A DNA stretch of 64,000 nt, taken from contig NZ_PJBB01000003.1 of assembly GCF_002836595.1 (NCBI RefSeq), forward strand, positions 2,231,001 through 2,295,000, given 5' to 3'. A model generated the notes under the pieces. It made no database searches and was not told the DNA's origin. It was given only the letters and a program-made list of their open reading frames with translations. This DNA is from Tenacibaculum sp. Bg11-29. Its GTDB lineage: Bacteria > Bacteroidota > Bacteroidia > Flavobacteriales > Flavobacteriaceae. Shown here one piece after another: positions 1-13,100 of the stretch (the first letter of the stretch is position 1; every line of letters starts with the position of its first letter). Both the position numbers and the translations under genes were made by a program.

Positions 1-3000
1 ATCAGATTTTAAACTTAACAGTAACTCCAAAGCCAAGCACGGTAACAACCACTGAAACAATTTGTTCAGGAGAATCGTATACATGGTTAGCAAACGGAAC
101 TGTTTATACAACAGATCAAGCAGGGGTAACAATCAGCAATGATGGATGTACTGCCGATCAGATTTTAAACTTAACAGTAACTCCAAAGCCAGCAACGGTA
201 ACAACCACTGAAACAATTTGTTCAGGAGAATCGTATACATGGTTAGCAAACGGAACTGTTTATACAACAGATCAAGCAGGGGTAACAATCAGCAATGATG
301 GATGTACTGCCGATCAGATTTTAAACTTAACAGTAACTCCAAAGCCAAGCACGGTAACAACCACTGAAACAATTTGTTCAGGAGAATCGTATACATGGTT
401 AGCAAACGGAACTGTTTATACAACAGATCAAGCAGGGGTAACAATCAGCAATGATGGATGTACTGCCGATCAGATTTTAAACTTAACAGTAACTCCAAAG
501 CCAAGCACGGTAACAACCACTGAAACAATTTGTTCAGGAGAATCGTATACATGGTTAGCAAACGGAACTGTTTATACAACAGATCAAGCAGGGGTAACAA
601 TCAGCAATGATGGATGTACTGCCGATCAGATTTTAAACTTAACAGTAACTCCAAAGCCAAGCACGGTAACAACCACTGAAACAATTTGTTCAGGAGAATC
701 GTATACATGGTTAGCAAACGGAACTGTTTATACAACAGATCAAGCAGGGGTAACAATCAGCAATGATGGATGTACTGCCGATCAGATTTTAAACTTAACA
801 GTAACTCCAAAGCCAAGCACGGTAACAACCACTGAAACAATTTGTTCAGGAGAATCGTATACATGGTTAGCAAACGGAACTGTTTATACAACAGATCAAG
901 CAGGGGTAACAATCAGCAATGATGGATGTACTGCCGATCAGATTTTAAACTTAACAGTAACTCCAAAGCCAAGCACGGTAACAACCACTGAAACAATTTG
1001 TTCAGGAGAATCGTATACATGGTTAGCAAACGGAACTGTTTATACAACAGATCAAGCAGGGGTAACAATCAGCAATGATGGATGTACTGCCGATCAGATT
1101 TTAAACTTAACAGTAACTCCAAAGCCAAGCACGGTAACAACCACTGAAACAATTTGTTCAGGAGAATCGTATACATGGTTAGCAAACGGAACTGTTTATA
1201 CAACAGATCAAGCAGGGGTAACAATCAGCAATGATGGATGTACTGCCGATCAGATTTTAAACTTAACAGTAACTCCAAAGCCAAGCACGGTAACAACCAC
1301 TGAAACAATTTGTTCAGGAGAATCGTATACATGGTTAGCAAACGGAACTGTTTATACAACAGATCAAGCAGGGGTAACAATCAGCAATGATGGATGTACT
1401 GCCGATCAGATTTTAAACTTAACAGTAACTCCAAAGCCAGCAACGGTAACAACCACTGAAACAATTTGTTCAGGAGAATCGTATACATGGTTAGCAAACG
1501 GAACTGTTTATACAACAGATCAAGCAGGGGTAACAATCAGCAATGATGGATGTACTGCCGATCAGATTTTAAACTTAACAGTAACTCCAAAGCCAAGCAC
1601 GGTAACAACCACTGAAACAATTTGTTCAGGAGAATCGTATACATGGTTAGCAAACGGAACTGTTTATACAACAGATCAAGCAGGGGTAACAATCAGCAAT
1701 GATGGATGTACTGCCGATCAGATTTTAAACTTAACAGTAACTCCAAAGCCAAGAACGGTAACAACCACTGAAACAATTTGTTCAGGAGAATCGTATACAT
1801 GGTTAGCAAACGGAACTGTTTATACAACAGATCAAGCAGGGGTAACAATCAGCAATGATGGATGTACTGCCGATCAGATTTTAAACTTAACAGTAACTCC
1901 AAAGCCAAGCACGGTAACAACCACTGAAACAATTTGTTCAGGAGAATCGTATACATGGTTAGCAAACGGAACTGTTTATACAACAGATCAAGCAGGGGTA
2001 ACAATCAGCAATGATGGATGTACTGCCGATCAGATTTTAAACTTAACAGTAACTCCAAAGCCAAGCACGGTAACAACCACTGAAACAATTTGTTCAGGAG
2101 AATCGTATACATGGTTAGCAAACGGAACTGTTTATACAACAGATCAAGCAGGGGTAACAATCAGCAATGATGGATGTACTGCCGATCAGATTTTAAACTT
2201 AACAGTAACTCCAAAGCCAAGCACGGTAACAACCACTGAAACAATTTGTTCAGGAGAATCGTATACATGGTTAGCAAACGGAACTGTTTATACAACAGAT
2301 CAAGCAGGGGTAACAATCAGCAATGATGGATGTACTGCCGATCAGATTTTAAACTTAACAGTAACTCCAAAGCCAGCAACGGTAACAACCACTGAAACAA
2401 TTTGTTCAGGAGAATCGTATACATGGTTAGCAAACGGAACTGTTTATACAACAGATCAAGCAGGGGTAACAATCAGCAATGATGGATGTACTGCCGATCA
2501 GATTTTAAACTTAACAGTAACTCCAAAGCCAAGCACGGTAACAACCACTGAAACAATTTGTTCAGGAGAATCGTATACATGGTTAGCAAACGGAACTGTT
2601 TATACAACAGATCAAGCAGGGGTAACAATCAGCAATGATGGATGTACTGCCGATCAGATTTTAAACTTAACAGTAACTCCAAAGCCAAGCACGGTAACAA
2701 CCACTGAAACAATTTGTTCAGGAGAATCGTATACATGGTTAGCAAACGGAACTGTTTATACAACAGATCAAGCAGGGGTAACAATCAGCAATGATGGATG
2801 TACTGCCGATCAGATTTTAAACTTAACAGTAACTCCAAAGCCAAGCACGGTAACAACCACTGAAACAATTTGTTCAGGAGAATCGTATACATGGTTAGCA
2901 AACGGAACTGTTTATACAACAGATCAAGCAGGGGTAACAATCAGCAATGATGGATGTACTGCCGATCAGATTTTAAACTTAACAGTAACTCCAAAGCCAA

Positions 3001-6000
3001 GCACGGTAACAACCACTGAAACAATTTGTTCAGGAGAATCGTATACATGGTTAGCAAACGGAACTGTTTATACAACAGATCAAGCAGGGGTAACAATCAG
3101 CAATGATGGATGTACTGCCGATCAGATTTTAAACTTAACAGTAACTCCAAAGCCAAGCACGGTAACAACCACTGAAACAATTTGTTCAGGAGAATCGTAT
3201 ACATGGTTAGCAAACGGAACTGTTTATACAACAGATCAAGCAGGGGTAACAATCAGCAATGATGGATGTACTGCCGATCAGATTTTAAACTTAACAGTAA
3301 CTCCAAAGCCAAGCACGGTAACAACCACTGAAACAATTTGTTCAGGAGAATCGTATACATGGTTAGCAAACGGAACTGTTTATACAACAGATCAAGCAGG
3401 GGTAACAATCAGCAATGATGGATGTACTGCCGATCAGATTTTAAACTTAACAGTAACTCCAAAGCCAAGCACGGTAACAACCACTGAAACAATTTGTTCA
3501 GGAGAATCGTATACATGGTTAGCAAACGGAACTGTTTATACAACAGATCAAGCAGGGGTAACAATCAGCAATGATGGATGTACTGCCGATCAGATTTTAA
3601 ACTTAACAGTAACTCCAAAGCCAGCAACGGTAACAACCACTGAAACAATTTGTTCAGGAGAATCGTATACATGGTTAGCAAACGGAACTGTTTATACAAC
3701 AGATCAAGCAGGGGTAACAATCAGCAATGATGGATGTACTGCCGATCAGATTTTAAACTTAACAGTAACTCCAAAGCCAAGCACGGTAACAACCACTGAA
3801 ACAATTTGTTCAGGAGAATCGTATACATGGTTAGCAAACGGAACTGTTTATACAACAGATCAAGCAGGGGTAACAATCAGCAATGATGGATGTACTGCCG
3901 ATCAGATTTTAAACTTAACAGTAACTCCAAAGCCAGCAACGGTAACAACCACTGAAACAATTTGTTCAGGAGAATCGTATACATGGTTAGCAAACGGAAC
4001 TGTTTATACAACAGATCAAGCAGGGGTAACAATCAGCAATGATGGATGTACTGCCGATCAGATTTTAAACTTAACAGTAACTCCAAAGCCAAGCACGGTA
4101 ACAACCACTGAAACAATTTGTTCAGGAGAATCGTATACATGGTTAGCAAACGGAACTGTTTATACAACAGATCAAGCAGGGGTAACAATCAGCAATGATG
4201 GATGTACTGCCGATCAGATTTTAAACTTAACAGTAACTCCAAAGCCAAGCACGGTAACAACCACTGAAACAATTTGTTCAGGAGAATCGTATACATGGTT
4301 AGCAAACGGAACTGTTTATACAACAGATCAAGCAGGGGTAACAATCAGCAATGATGGATGTACTGCCGATCAGATTTTAAACTTAACAGTAACTCCAAAG
4401 CCAAGCACGGTAACAACCACTGAAACAATTTGTTCAGGAGAATCGTATACATGGTTAGCAAACGGAACTGTTTATACAACAGATCAAGCAGGGGTAACAA
4501 TCAGCAATGATGGATGTACTGCCGATCAGATTTTAAACTTAACAGTAACTCCAAAGCCAAGCACGGTAACAACCACTGAAACAATTTGTTCAGGAGAATC
4601 GTATACATGGTTAGCAAACGGAACTGTTTATACAACAGATCAAGCAGGGGTAACAATCAGCAATGATGGATGTACTGCCGATCAGATTTTAAACTTAACA
4701 GTAACTCCAAAGCCAAGCACGGTAACAACCACTGAAACAATTTGTTCAGGAGAATCGTATACATGGTTAGCAAACGGAACTGTTTATACAACAGATCAAG
4801 CAGGGGTAACAATCAGCAATGATGGATGTACTGCCGATCAGATTTTAAACTTAACAGTAACTCCAAAGCCAAGCACGGTAACAACCACTGAAACAATTTG
4901 TTCAGGAGAATCGTATACATGGTTAGCAAACGGAACTGTTTATACAACAGATCAAGCAGGGGTAACAATCAGCAATGATGGATGTACTGCCGATCAGATT
5001 TTAAACTTAACAGTAACTCCAAAGCCAAGCACGGTAACAACCACTGAAACAATTTGTTCAGGAGAATCGTATACATGGTTAGCAAACGGAACTGTTTATA
5101 CAACAGATCAAGCAGGGGTAACAATCAGCAATGATGGATGTACTGCCGATCAGATTTTAAACTTAACAGTAACTCCAAAGCCAAGCACGGTAACAACCAC
5201 TGAAACAATTTGTTCAGGAGAATCGTATACATGGTTAGCAAACGGAACTGTTTATACAACAGATCAAGCAGGGGTAACAATCAGCAATGATGGATGTACT
5301 GCCGATCAGATTTTAAACTTAACAGTAACTCCAAAGCCAAGCACGGTAACAACCACTGAAACAATTTGTTCAGGAGAATCGTATACATGGTTAGCAAACG
5401 GAACTGTTTATACAACAGATCAAGCAGGGGTAACAATCAGCAATGATGGATGTACTGCCGATCAGATTTTAAACTTAACAGTAACTCCAAAGCCAAGCAC
5501 GGTAACAACCACTGAAACAATTTGTTCAGGAGAATCGTATACATGGTTAGCAAACGGAACTGTTTATACAACAGATCAAGCAGGGGTAACAATCAGCAAT
5601 GATGGATGTACTGCCGATCAGATTTTAAACTTAACAGTAACTCCAAAGCCAAGCACGGTAACAACCACTGAAACAATTTGTTCAGGAGAATCGTATACAT
5701 GGTTAGCAAACGGAACTGTTTATACAACAGATCAAGCAGGGGTAACAATCAGCAATGATGGATGTACTGCCGATCAGATTTTAAACTTAACAGTAACTCC
5801 AAAGCCAAGCACGGTAACAACCACTGAAACAATTTGTTCAGGAGAATCGTATACATGGTTAGCAAACGGAACTGTTTATACAACAGATCAAGCAGGGGTA
5901 ACAATCAGCAATGATGGATGTACTGCCGATCAGATTTTAAACTTAACAGTAACTCCAAAGCCAAGCACGGTAACAACCACTGAAACAATTTGTTCAGGAG

Positions 6001-9000
6001 AATCGTATACATGGTTAGCAAACGGAACTGTTTATACAACAGATCAAGCAGGGGTAACAATCAGCAATGATGGATGTACTGCCGATCAGATTTTAAACTT
6101 AACAGTAACTCCAAAGCCAAGCACGGTAACAACCACTGAAACAATTTGTTCAGGAGAATCGTATACATGGTTAGCAAACGGAACTGTTTATACAACAGAT
6201 CAAGCAGGGGTAACAATCAGCAATGATGGATGTACTGCCGATCAGATTTTAAACTTAACAGTAACTCCAAAGCCAAGCACGGTAACAACCACTGAAACAA
6301 TTTGTTCAGGAGAATCGTATACATGGTTAGCAAACGGAACTGTTTATACAACAGATCAAGCAGGGGTAACAATCAGCAATGATGGATGTACTGCCGATCA
6401 GATTTTAAACTTAACAGTAACTCCAAAGCCAAGCACGGTAACAACCACTGAAACAATTTGTTCAGGAGAATCGTATACATGGTTAGCAAACGGAACTGTT
6501 TATACAACAGATCAAGCAGGGGTAACAATCAGCAATGATGGATGTACTGCCGATCAGATTTTAAACTTAACAGTAACTCCAAAGCCAAGCACGGTAACAA
6601 CCACTGAAACAATTTGTTCAGGAGAATCGTATACATGGTTAGCAAACGGAACTGTTTATACAACAGATCAAGCAGGGGTAACAATCAGCAATGATGGATG
6701 TACTGCCGATCAGATTTTAAACTTAACAGTAACTCCAAAGCCAGCAACGGTAACAACCACTGAAACAATTTGTTCAGGAGAATCGTATACATGGTTAGCA
6801 AACGGAACTGTTTATACAACAGATCAAGCAGGGGTAACAATCAGCAATGATGGATGTACTGCCGATCAGATTTTAAACTTAACAGTAACTCCAAAGCCAA
6901 GCACGGTAACAACCACTGAAACAATTTGTTCAGGAGAATCGTATACATGGTTAGCAAACGGAACTGTTTATACAACAGATCAAGCAGGGGTAACAATCAG
7001 CAATGATGGATGTACTGCCGATCAGATTTTAAACTTAACAGTAACTCCAAAGCCAAGCACGGTAACAACCACTGAAACAATTTGTTCAGGAGAATCGTAT
7101 ACATGGTTAGCAAACGGAACTGTTTATACAACAGATCAAGCAGGGGTAACAATCAGCAATGATGGATGTACTGCCGATCAGATTTTAAACTTAACAGTAA
7201 CTCCAAAGCCAAGCACGGTAACAACCACTGAAACAATTTGTTCAGGAGAATCGTATACATGGTTAGCAAACGGAACTGTTTATACAACAGATCAAGCAGG
7301 GGTAACAATCAGCAATGATGGATGTACTGCCGATCAGATTTTAAACTTAACAGTAACTCCAAAGCCAAGCACGGTAACAACCACTGAAACAATTTGTTCA
7401 GGAGAATCGTATACATGGTTAGCAAACGGAACTGTTTATACAACAGATCAAGCAGGGGTAACAATCAGCAATGATGGATGTACTGCCGATCAGATTTTAA
7501 ACTTAACAGTAACTCCAAAGCCAAGCACGGTAACAACCACTGAAACAATTTGTTCAGGAGAATCGTATACATGGTTAGCAAACGGAACTGTTTATACAAC
7601 AGATCAAGCAGGGGTAACAATCAGCAATGATGGATGTACTGCCGATCAGATTTTAAACTTAACAGTAACTCCAAAGCCAAGCACGGTAACAACCACTGAA
7701 ACAATTTGTTCAGGAGAATCGTATACATGGTTAGCAAACGGAACTGTTTATACAACAGATCAAGCAGGGGTAACAATCAGCAATGATGGATGTACTGCCG
7801 ATCAGATTTTAAACTTAACAGTAACTCCAAAGCCAAGCACGGTAACAACCACTGAAACAATTTGTTCAGGAGAATCGTATACATGGTTAGCAAACGGAAC
7901 TGTTTATACAACAGATCAAGCAGGGGTAACAATCAGCAATGATGGATGTACTGCCGATCAGATTTTAAACTTAACAGTAACTCCAAAGCCAAGCACGGTA
8001 ACAACCACTGAAACAATTTGTTCAGGAGAATCGTATACATGGTTAGCAAACGGAACTGTTTATACAACAGATCAAGCAGGGGTAACAATCAGCAATGATG
8101 GATGTACTGCCGATCAGATTTTAAACTTAACAGTAACTCCAAAGCCAAGCACGGTAACAACCACTGAAACAATTTGTTCAGGAGAATCGTATACATGGTT
8201 AGCAAACGGAACTGTTTATACAACAGATCAAGCAGGGGTAACAATCAGCAATGATGGATGTACTGCCGATCAGATTTTAAACTTAACAGTAACTCCAAAG
8301 CCAAGCACGGTAACAACCACTGAAACAATTTGTTCAGGAGAATCGTATACATGGTTAGCAAACGGAACTGTTTATACAACAGATCAAGCAGGGGTAACAA
8401 TCAGCAATGATGGATGTACTGCCGATCAGATTTTAAACTTAACAGTAACTCCAAAGCCAAGCACGGTAACAACCACTGAAACAATTTGTTCAGGAGAATC
8501 GTATACATGGTTAGCAAACGGAACTGTTTATACAACAGATCAAGCAGGGGTAACAATCAGCAATGATGGATGTACTGCCGATCAGATTTTAAACTTAACA
8601 GTAACTCCAAAGCCAAGAACGGTAACAACCACTGAAACAATTTGTTCAGGAGAATCGTATACATGGTTAGCAAACGGAACTGTTTATACAACAGATCAAG
8701 CAGGGGTAACAATCAGCAATGATGGATGTACTGCCGATCAGATTTTAAACTTAACAGTAACTCCAAAGCCAAGCACGGTAACAACCACTGAAACAATTTG
8801 TTCAGGAGAATCGTATACATGGTTAGCAAACGGAACTGTTTATACAACAGATCAAGCAGGGGTAACAATCAGCAATGATGGATGTACTGCCGATCAGATT
8901 TTAAACTTAACAGTAACTCCAAAGCCAAGCACGGTAACAACCACTGAAACAATTTGTTCAGGAGAATCGTATACATGGTTAGCAAACGGAACTGTTTATA

Positions 9001-10177
9001 CAACAGATCAAGCAGGGGTAACAATCAGCAATGATGGATGTACTGCCGATCAGATTTTAAACTTAACAGTAACTCCAAAGCCAAGCACGGTAACAACCAC
9101 TGAAACAATTTGTTCAGGAGAATCGTATACATGGTTAGCAAACGGAACTGTTTATACAACAGATCAAGCAGGGGTAACAATCAGCAATGATGGATGTACT
9201 GCCGATCAGATTTTAAACTTAACAGTAACTCCAAAGCCAAGCACGGTAACAACCACTGAAACAATTTGTTCAGGAGAATCGTATACATGGTTAGCAAACG
9301 GAACTGTTTATACAACAGATCAAGCAGGGGTAACAATCAGCAATGATGGATGTACTGCCGATCAGATTTTAAACTTAACAGTAACTCCAAAGCCAGCAAC
9401 GGTAACAACCACTGAAACAATTTGTTCAGGAGAATCGTATACATGGTTAGCAAACGGAACTGTTTATACAACAGATCAAGCAGGGGTAACAATCAGCAAT
9501 GATGGATGTACTGCCGATCAGATTTTAAACTTAACAGTAACTCCAAAGCCAAGCACGGTAACAACCACTGAAACAATTTGTTCAGGAGAATCGTATACAT
9601 GGTTAGCAAACGGAACTGTTTATACAACAGATCAAGCAGGGGTAACAATCAGCAATGATGGATGTACTGCCGATCAGATTTTAAACTTAACAGTAACTCC
9701 AAAGCCAAGCACGGTAACAACCACTGAAACAATTTGTTCAGGAGAATCGTATACATGGTTAGCAAACGGAACTGTTTATACAACAGATCAAGCAGGGGTA
9801 ACAATCAGCAATGATGGATGTACTGCCGATCAGATTTTAAACTTAACAGTAACTCCAAAGCCAGCAACGGTAACAACCACTGAAACAATTTGTTCAGGAG
9901 AATCGTATACATGGTTAGCAAACGGAACTGTTTATACAACAGATCAAGCAGGGGTAACAATCAGCAATGATGGATGTACTGCCGATCAGATTTTAAACTT
10001 AACAGTAACTCCAAAGCCAAGCACGGTAACAACCACTGAAACAATTTGTTCAGGAGAATCGTATACATGGTTAGCAAACGGAACTGTTTATACAACAGAT
10101 CAAGCAGGGGTAACAATCAGCAATGATGGATGTACTGCCGATCAGATTTTAAACTTAACAGTAACTCCAAAGCCAGC
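1..10177 (+). repeat. Tandem array of 65 near-identical 156-bp repeats
   Basis: The period is exactly 156 bp (52 codons): complete copies start at 1 + 156n for n = 0 to 64, and a 66th begins at 10141 and diverges after the GCA codon at 10175. Each unit encodes ETICSGESYTW, NGTVYTT, GVTISNDGC and TADQILNLTVTPKP, with two Cys that could form a disulfide. By eye the only differences sit in one codon (first at 35-37): AGC (Ser) in 55 copies, GCA (Ala) in copies 1, 9, 15, 23, 25, 43, 60 and 63, and AGA (Arg) in copies 11 and 55 (copies numbered from 0). The array continues beyond the left edge. It is protein-coding throughout and has no spacer structure. Confidence 0.97.
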
Positions 10178-13100
10178 ACCACCAACAATAGGAGCGATAA
10201 CACAACCGACATGTTCAGTAGCAACAGGAAGTTTTCAAATAGCAGGATATGATGCAGGAGATAGTTATGAGTTTACACCATCAATAGCTGCGACGAATAT
10301 TTCAGCAACAGGACTGGTAACAGTAGTAGCAGGAACAAGCTATACATTTACAGTAAAAGATATTAATGGTTCAGGATGTACATCATTAACAAGTTCAACC
10401 ATTACAATTAATAATCAAAATTGTACTGAAGCAATAGCTGATATTATAACAACTTATACAGATATAGCGGTAAGTGGAAATGTGTTAACGAATGATGAAG
10501 ATAAAGAAGGAAATAGTCAATTAGTAACATCAAATACAGATCCAACAAATGGAATGGTAATTATCAGTTCAACAGGGACTTATACATATACACCAAACCC
10601 AGGTTTTATAGGAGAAGATAGTTTCACGTATACAATATGTGACAATGGGACACCACAGGCATGTGATACCGCTACAGTAACAATTACAGTATTACCAGTA
10701 ACAGATCCAACTGTAAATGATGCACCAGTAGCGAATAATGACACAGGAACAACAGAAGTAGATATTCCAGTAAATGGAAATTTAACATCAAATGACTTTG
10801 ATTCAAATGGAGATTTAATTACTATTAATACTACACCAGTTGCGAATCCAACAAACGGAACAGTAATAATTAATGCAGATGGAACGTATACTTATACACC
10901 AACATCAGGTTTTATAGGAGTAGATACATTTGAATATGAAATTTGTGATAATGGAAGTCCATCATTATGTGATACAGCAGTTGTAACTATAAATGTAAAT
11001 GCAAATAATGGATTAAACGATACCTATGCAAATGATGATGCGTTTAATGGAAACATAAACACAGTTATAGGAGGTGATTTATTATTGAATGATACAGATC
11101 CAGAAGGAGATGATCAAATAATAAATACAACAGCAGTAACAGGTCCTACTAATGGAGTTGTAACGATAAATGCAGATGGAACATTTACATATATCTCAAA
11201 TACAGATTATGTAGGGCCAGATAGTTTTATTTATGAGATTTGTGATAATGCAGCAGTGCCGGTTTGTGATCAAGCAACTGTTTATTTAACAGTGAATAAT
11301 ATAAACACGACTGAAGCAGTAGCAGATATTGTAATAACTTATATAGATGCGGTAGTAACTGGAAATGTGTTAACAAATGATGAAGATATTGAGGGAGATA
11401 CTCAAATAGTAACATCAAATACAAATCCAACAAACGGAATCGTAACAATTAAAGCAGACGGTAGTTATGTTTATGTGCCATTTAAAGATTTTGTAGGAAG
11501 CGATAGTTTTACGTATACAATATGTGATGATGGAACACCACAAGCATGTGATACAGCTATGGTAACAATTACAGTATTACCAGTAACAGATCCAACTGTA
11601 AATGATGCACCAGTAGCGAATAATGATACAGGAACAACAGAAGTAGATGTTCCGGTAAATGGAAATTTAACCTCAAATGACTTTGATTCAAACGGAGATT
11701 TAATTACTATTAATAGTACACCAGTTACGAACCCAACAAACGGAACAGTAATAATAGATGCAAACGGAACGTATACTTATACACCAACATCAGGTTTTAT
11801 AGGAGTAGATACATTTGAATATGAGATTTGTGATAATGGAAGTCCATCATTATGTGATACAGCAGTTGTAACTATAAATGTAAATGCAAATAATGGATTA
11901 AACGATACCTATGCAAATGATGATGCGTTTAATGGAAACATAAACACAGTTATAGGAGGTGATTTATTATTGAATGATACAGATCCAGAAGGAGATGATC
12001 AAATAATAAATACAACAGCAGTAACAGGTCCTACTAATGGAGTTGTAACGATAAATGCAGATGGAACATTTACATACATACCAAATACAGATTATGCAGG
12101 GACAGATAGTTTTGTTTATGAGATTTGTGATAATGCTACAGTACCAGTTTGTGATCAAGCAACTGTTTATTTAACAGTAAATAATATAAACACGACTGAA
12201 GCAGTAGCAGATATTGTAACAACTTATACAGGTGCTGAAGTAAGTGGAAATGTGTTAACAAATGATGAAGACAAAGAAGGAGATGGTCAAACTGTAACAT
12301 CAAATACAAATCCAACAAACGGAGTAGTAATAATTAATGCAGACGGTAGTTATGTATATACACCATTTAAAGACTTTGTAGGAAATGATAGCTTTACATA
12401 TACAGTATGTGATGATAGAGCGCCACAGGCATGTGATACAGCTACAGTAACAATTACTGTGTTGCCAGTAATAGGGACAGATGAAAATGATGCACCAGTA
12501 GCGAATAATGATACAGGAACAACAGAAGTAGATGTTCCGGTAAATGGAAATTTAACCTCAAATGACTTTGATTCAAACGGAGATTTAATTACTATTAATA
12601 CTACACCAGTTACGAACCCAACAAACGGAACAGTAATAATAGGTGCAAACGGAACGTATACTTATACACCAACATCAGGTTTTATAGGAGTAGATACATT
12701 TGAATATGAAATTTGTGATAATGGAAGTCCATCATTATGTGATACAGCAGTTGTAACTATAAATGTAAATGCAAATAATGGATTAAACGATACCTATGCA
12801 AATGACGATGCATTTAATGGAAACATAAATACAATTATAGGAGGTGATTTATTATTGAATGATACAGATCCAGAGGGGGATGATCAAATAATAAATACAA
12901 CAGCAATCACAGGTCCTATTAATGGAGTTGTAATAATTAATGCAGATGGAACATTTACATACACACCAAATACAGGTTATGTAGGGCCAGATAGTTTTGT
13001 TTATGAGATTTGTGATAATGCTACAGTACCAGTTTGTGACCAAGCAACTGTTTATTTAACTGTAAATAATATAAATAGTTTGGATACTTGTGTAGTTGTT

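Noticed and set aside
1-10177. Regular repeats that could suggest a CRISPR array or satellite DNA
   Set aside because: The period is 156 bp with no spacers, the reading frame is open throughout, and it joins in frame to the adhesin C-terminus.
11227-13043. Several 60-73 residue antisense frames in the adhesin 3' region
   Set aside because: They recur at the same place in each super-repeat, have skewed Leu/Cys/Tyr-rich composition, and are shadows of the Asn/Thr-rich coding strand.
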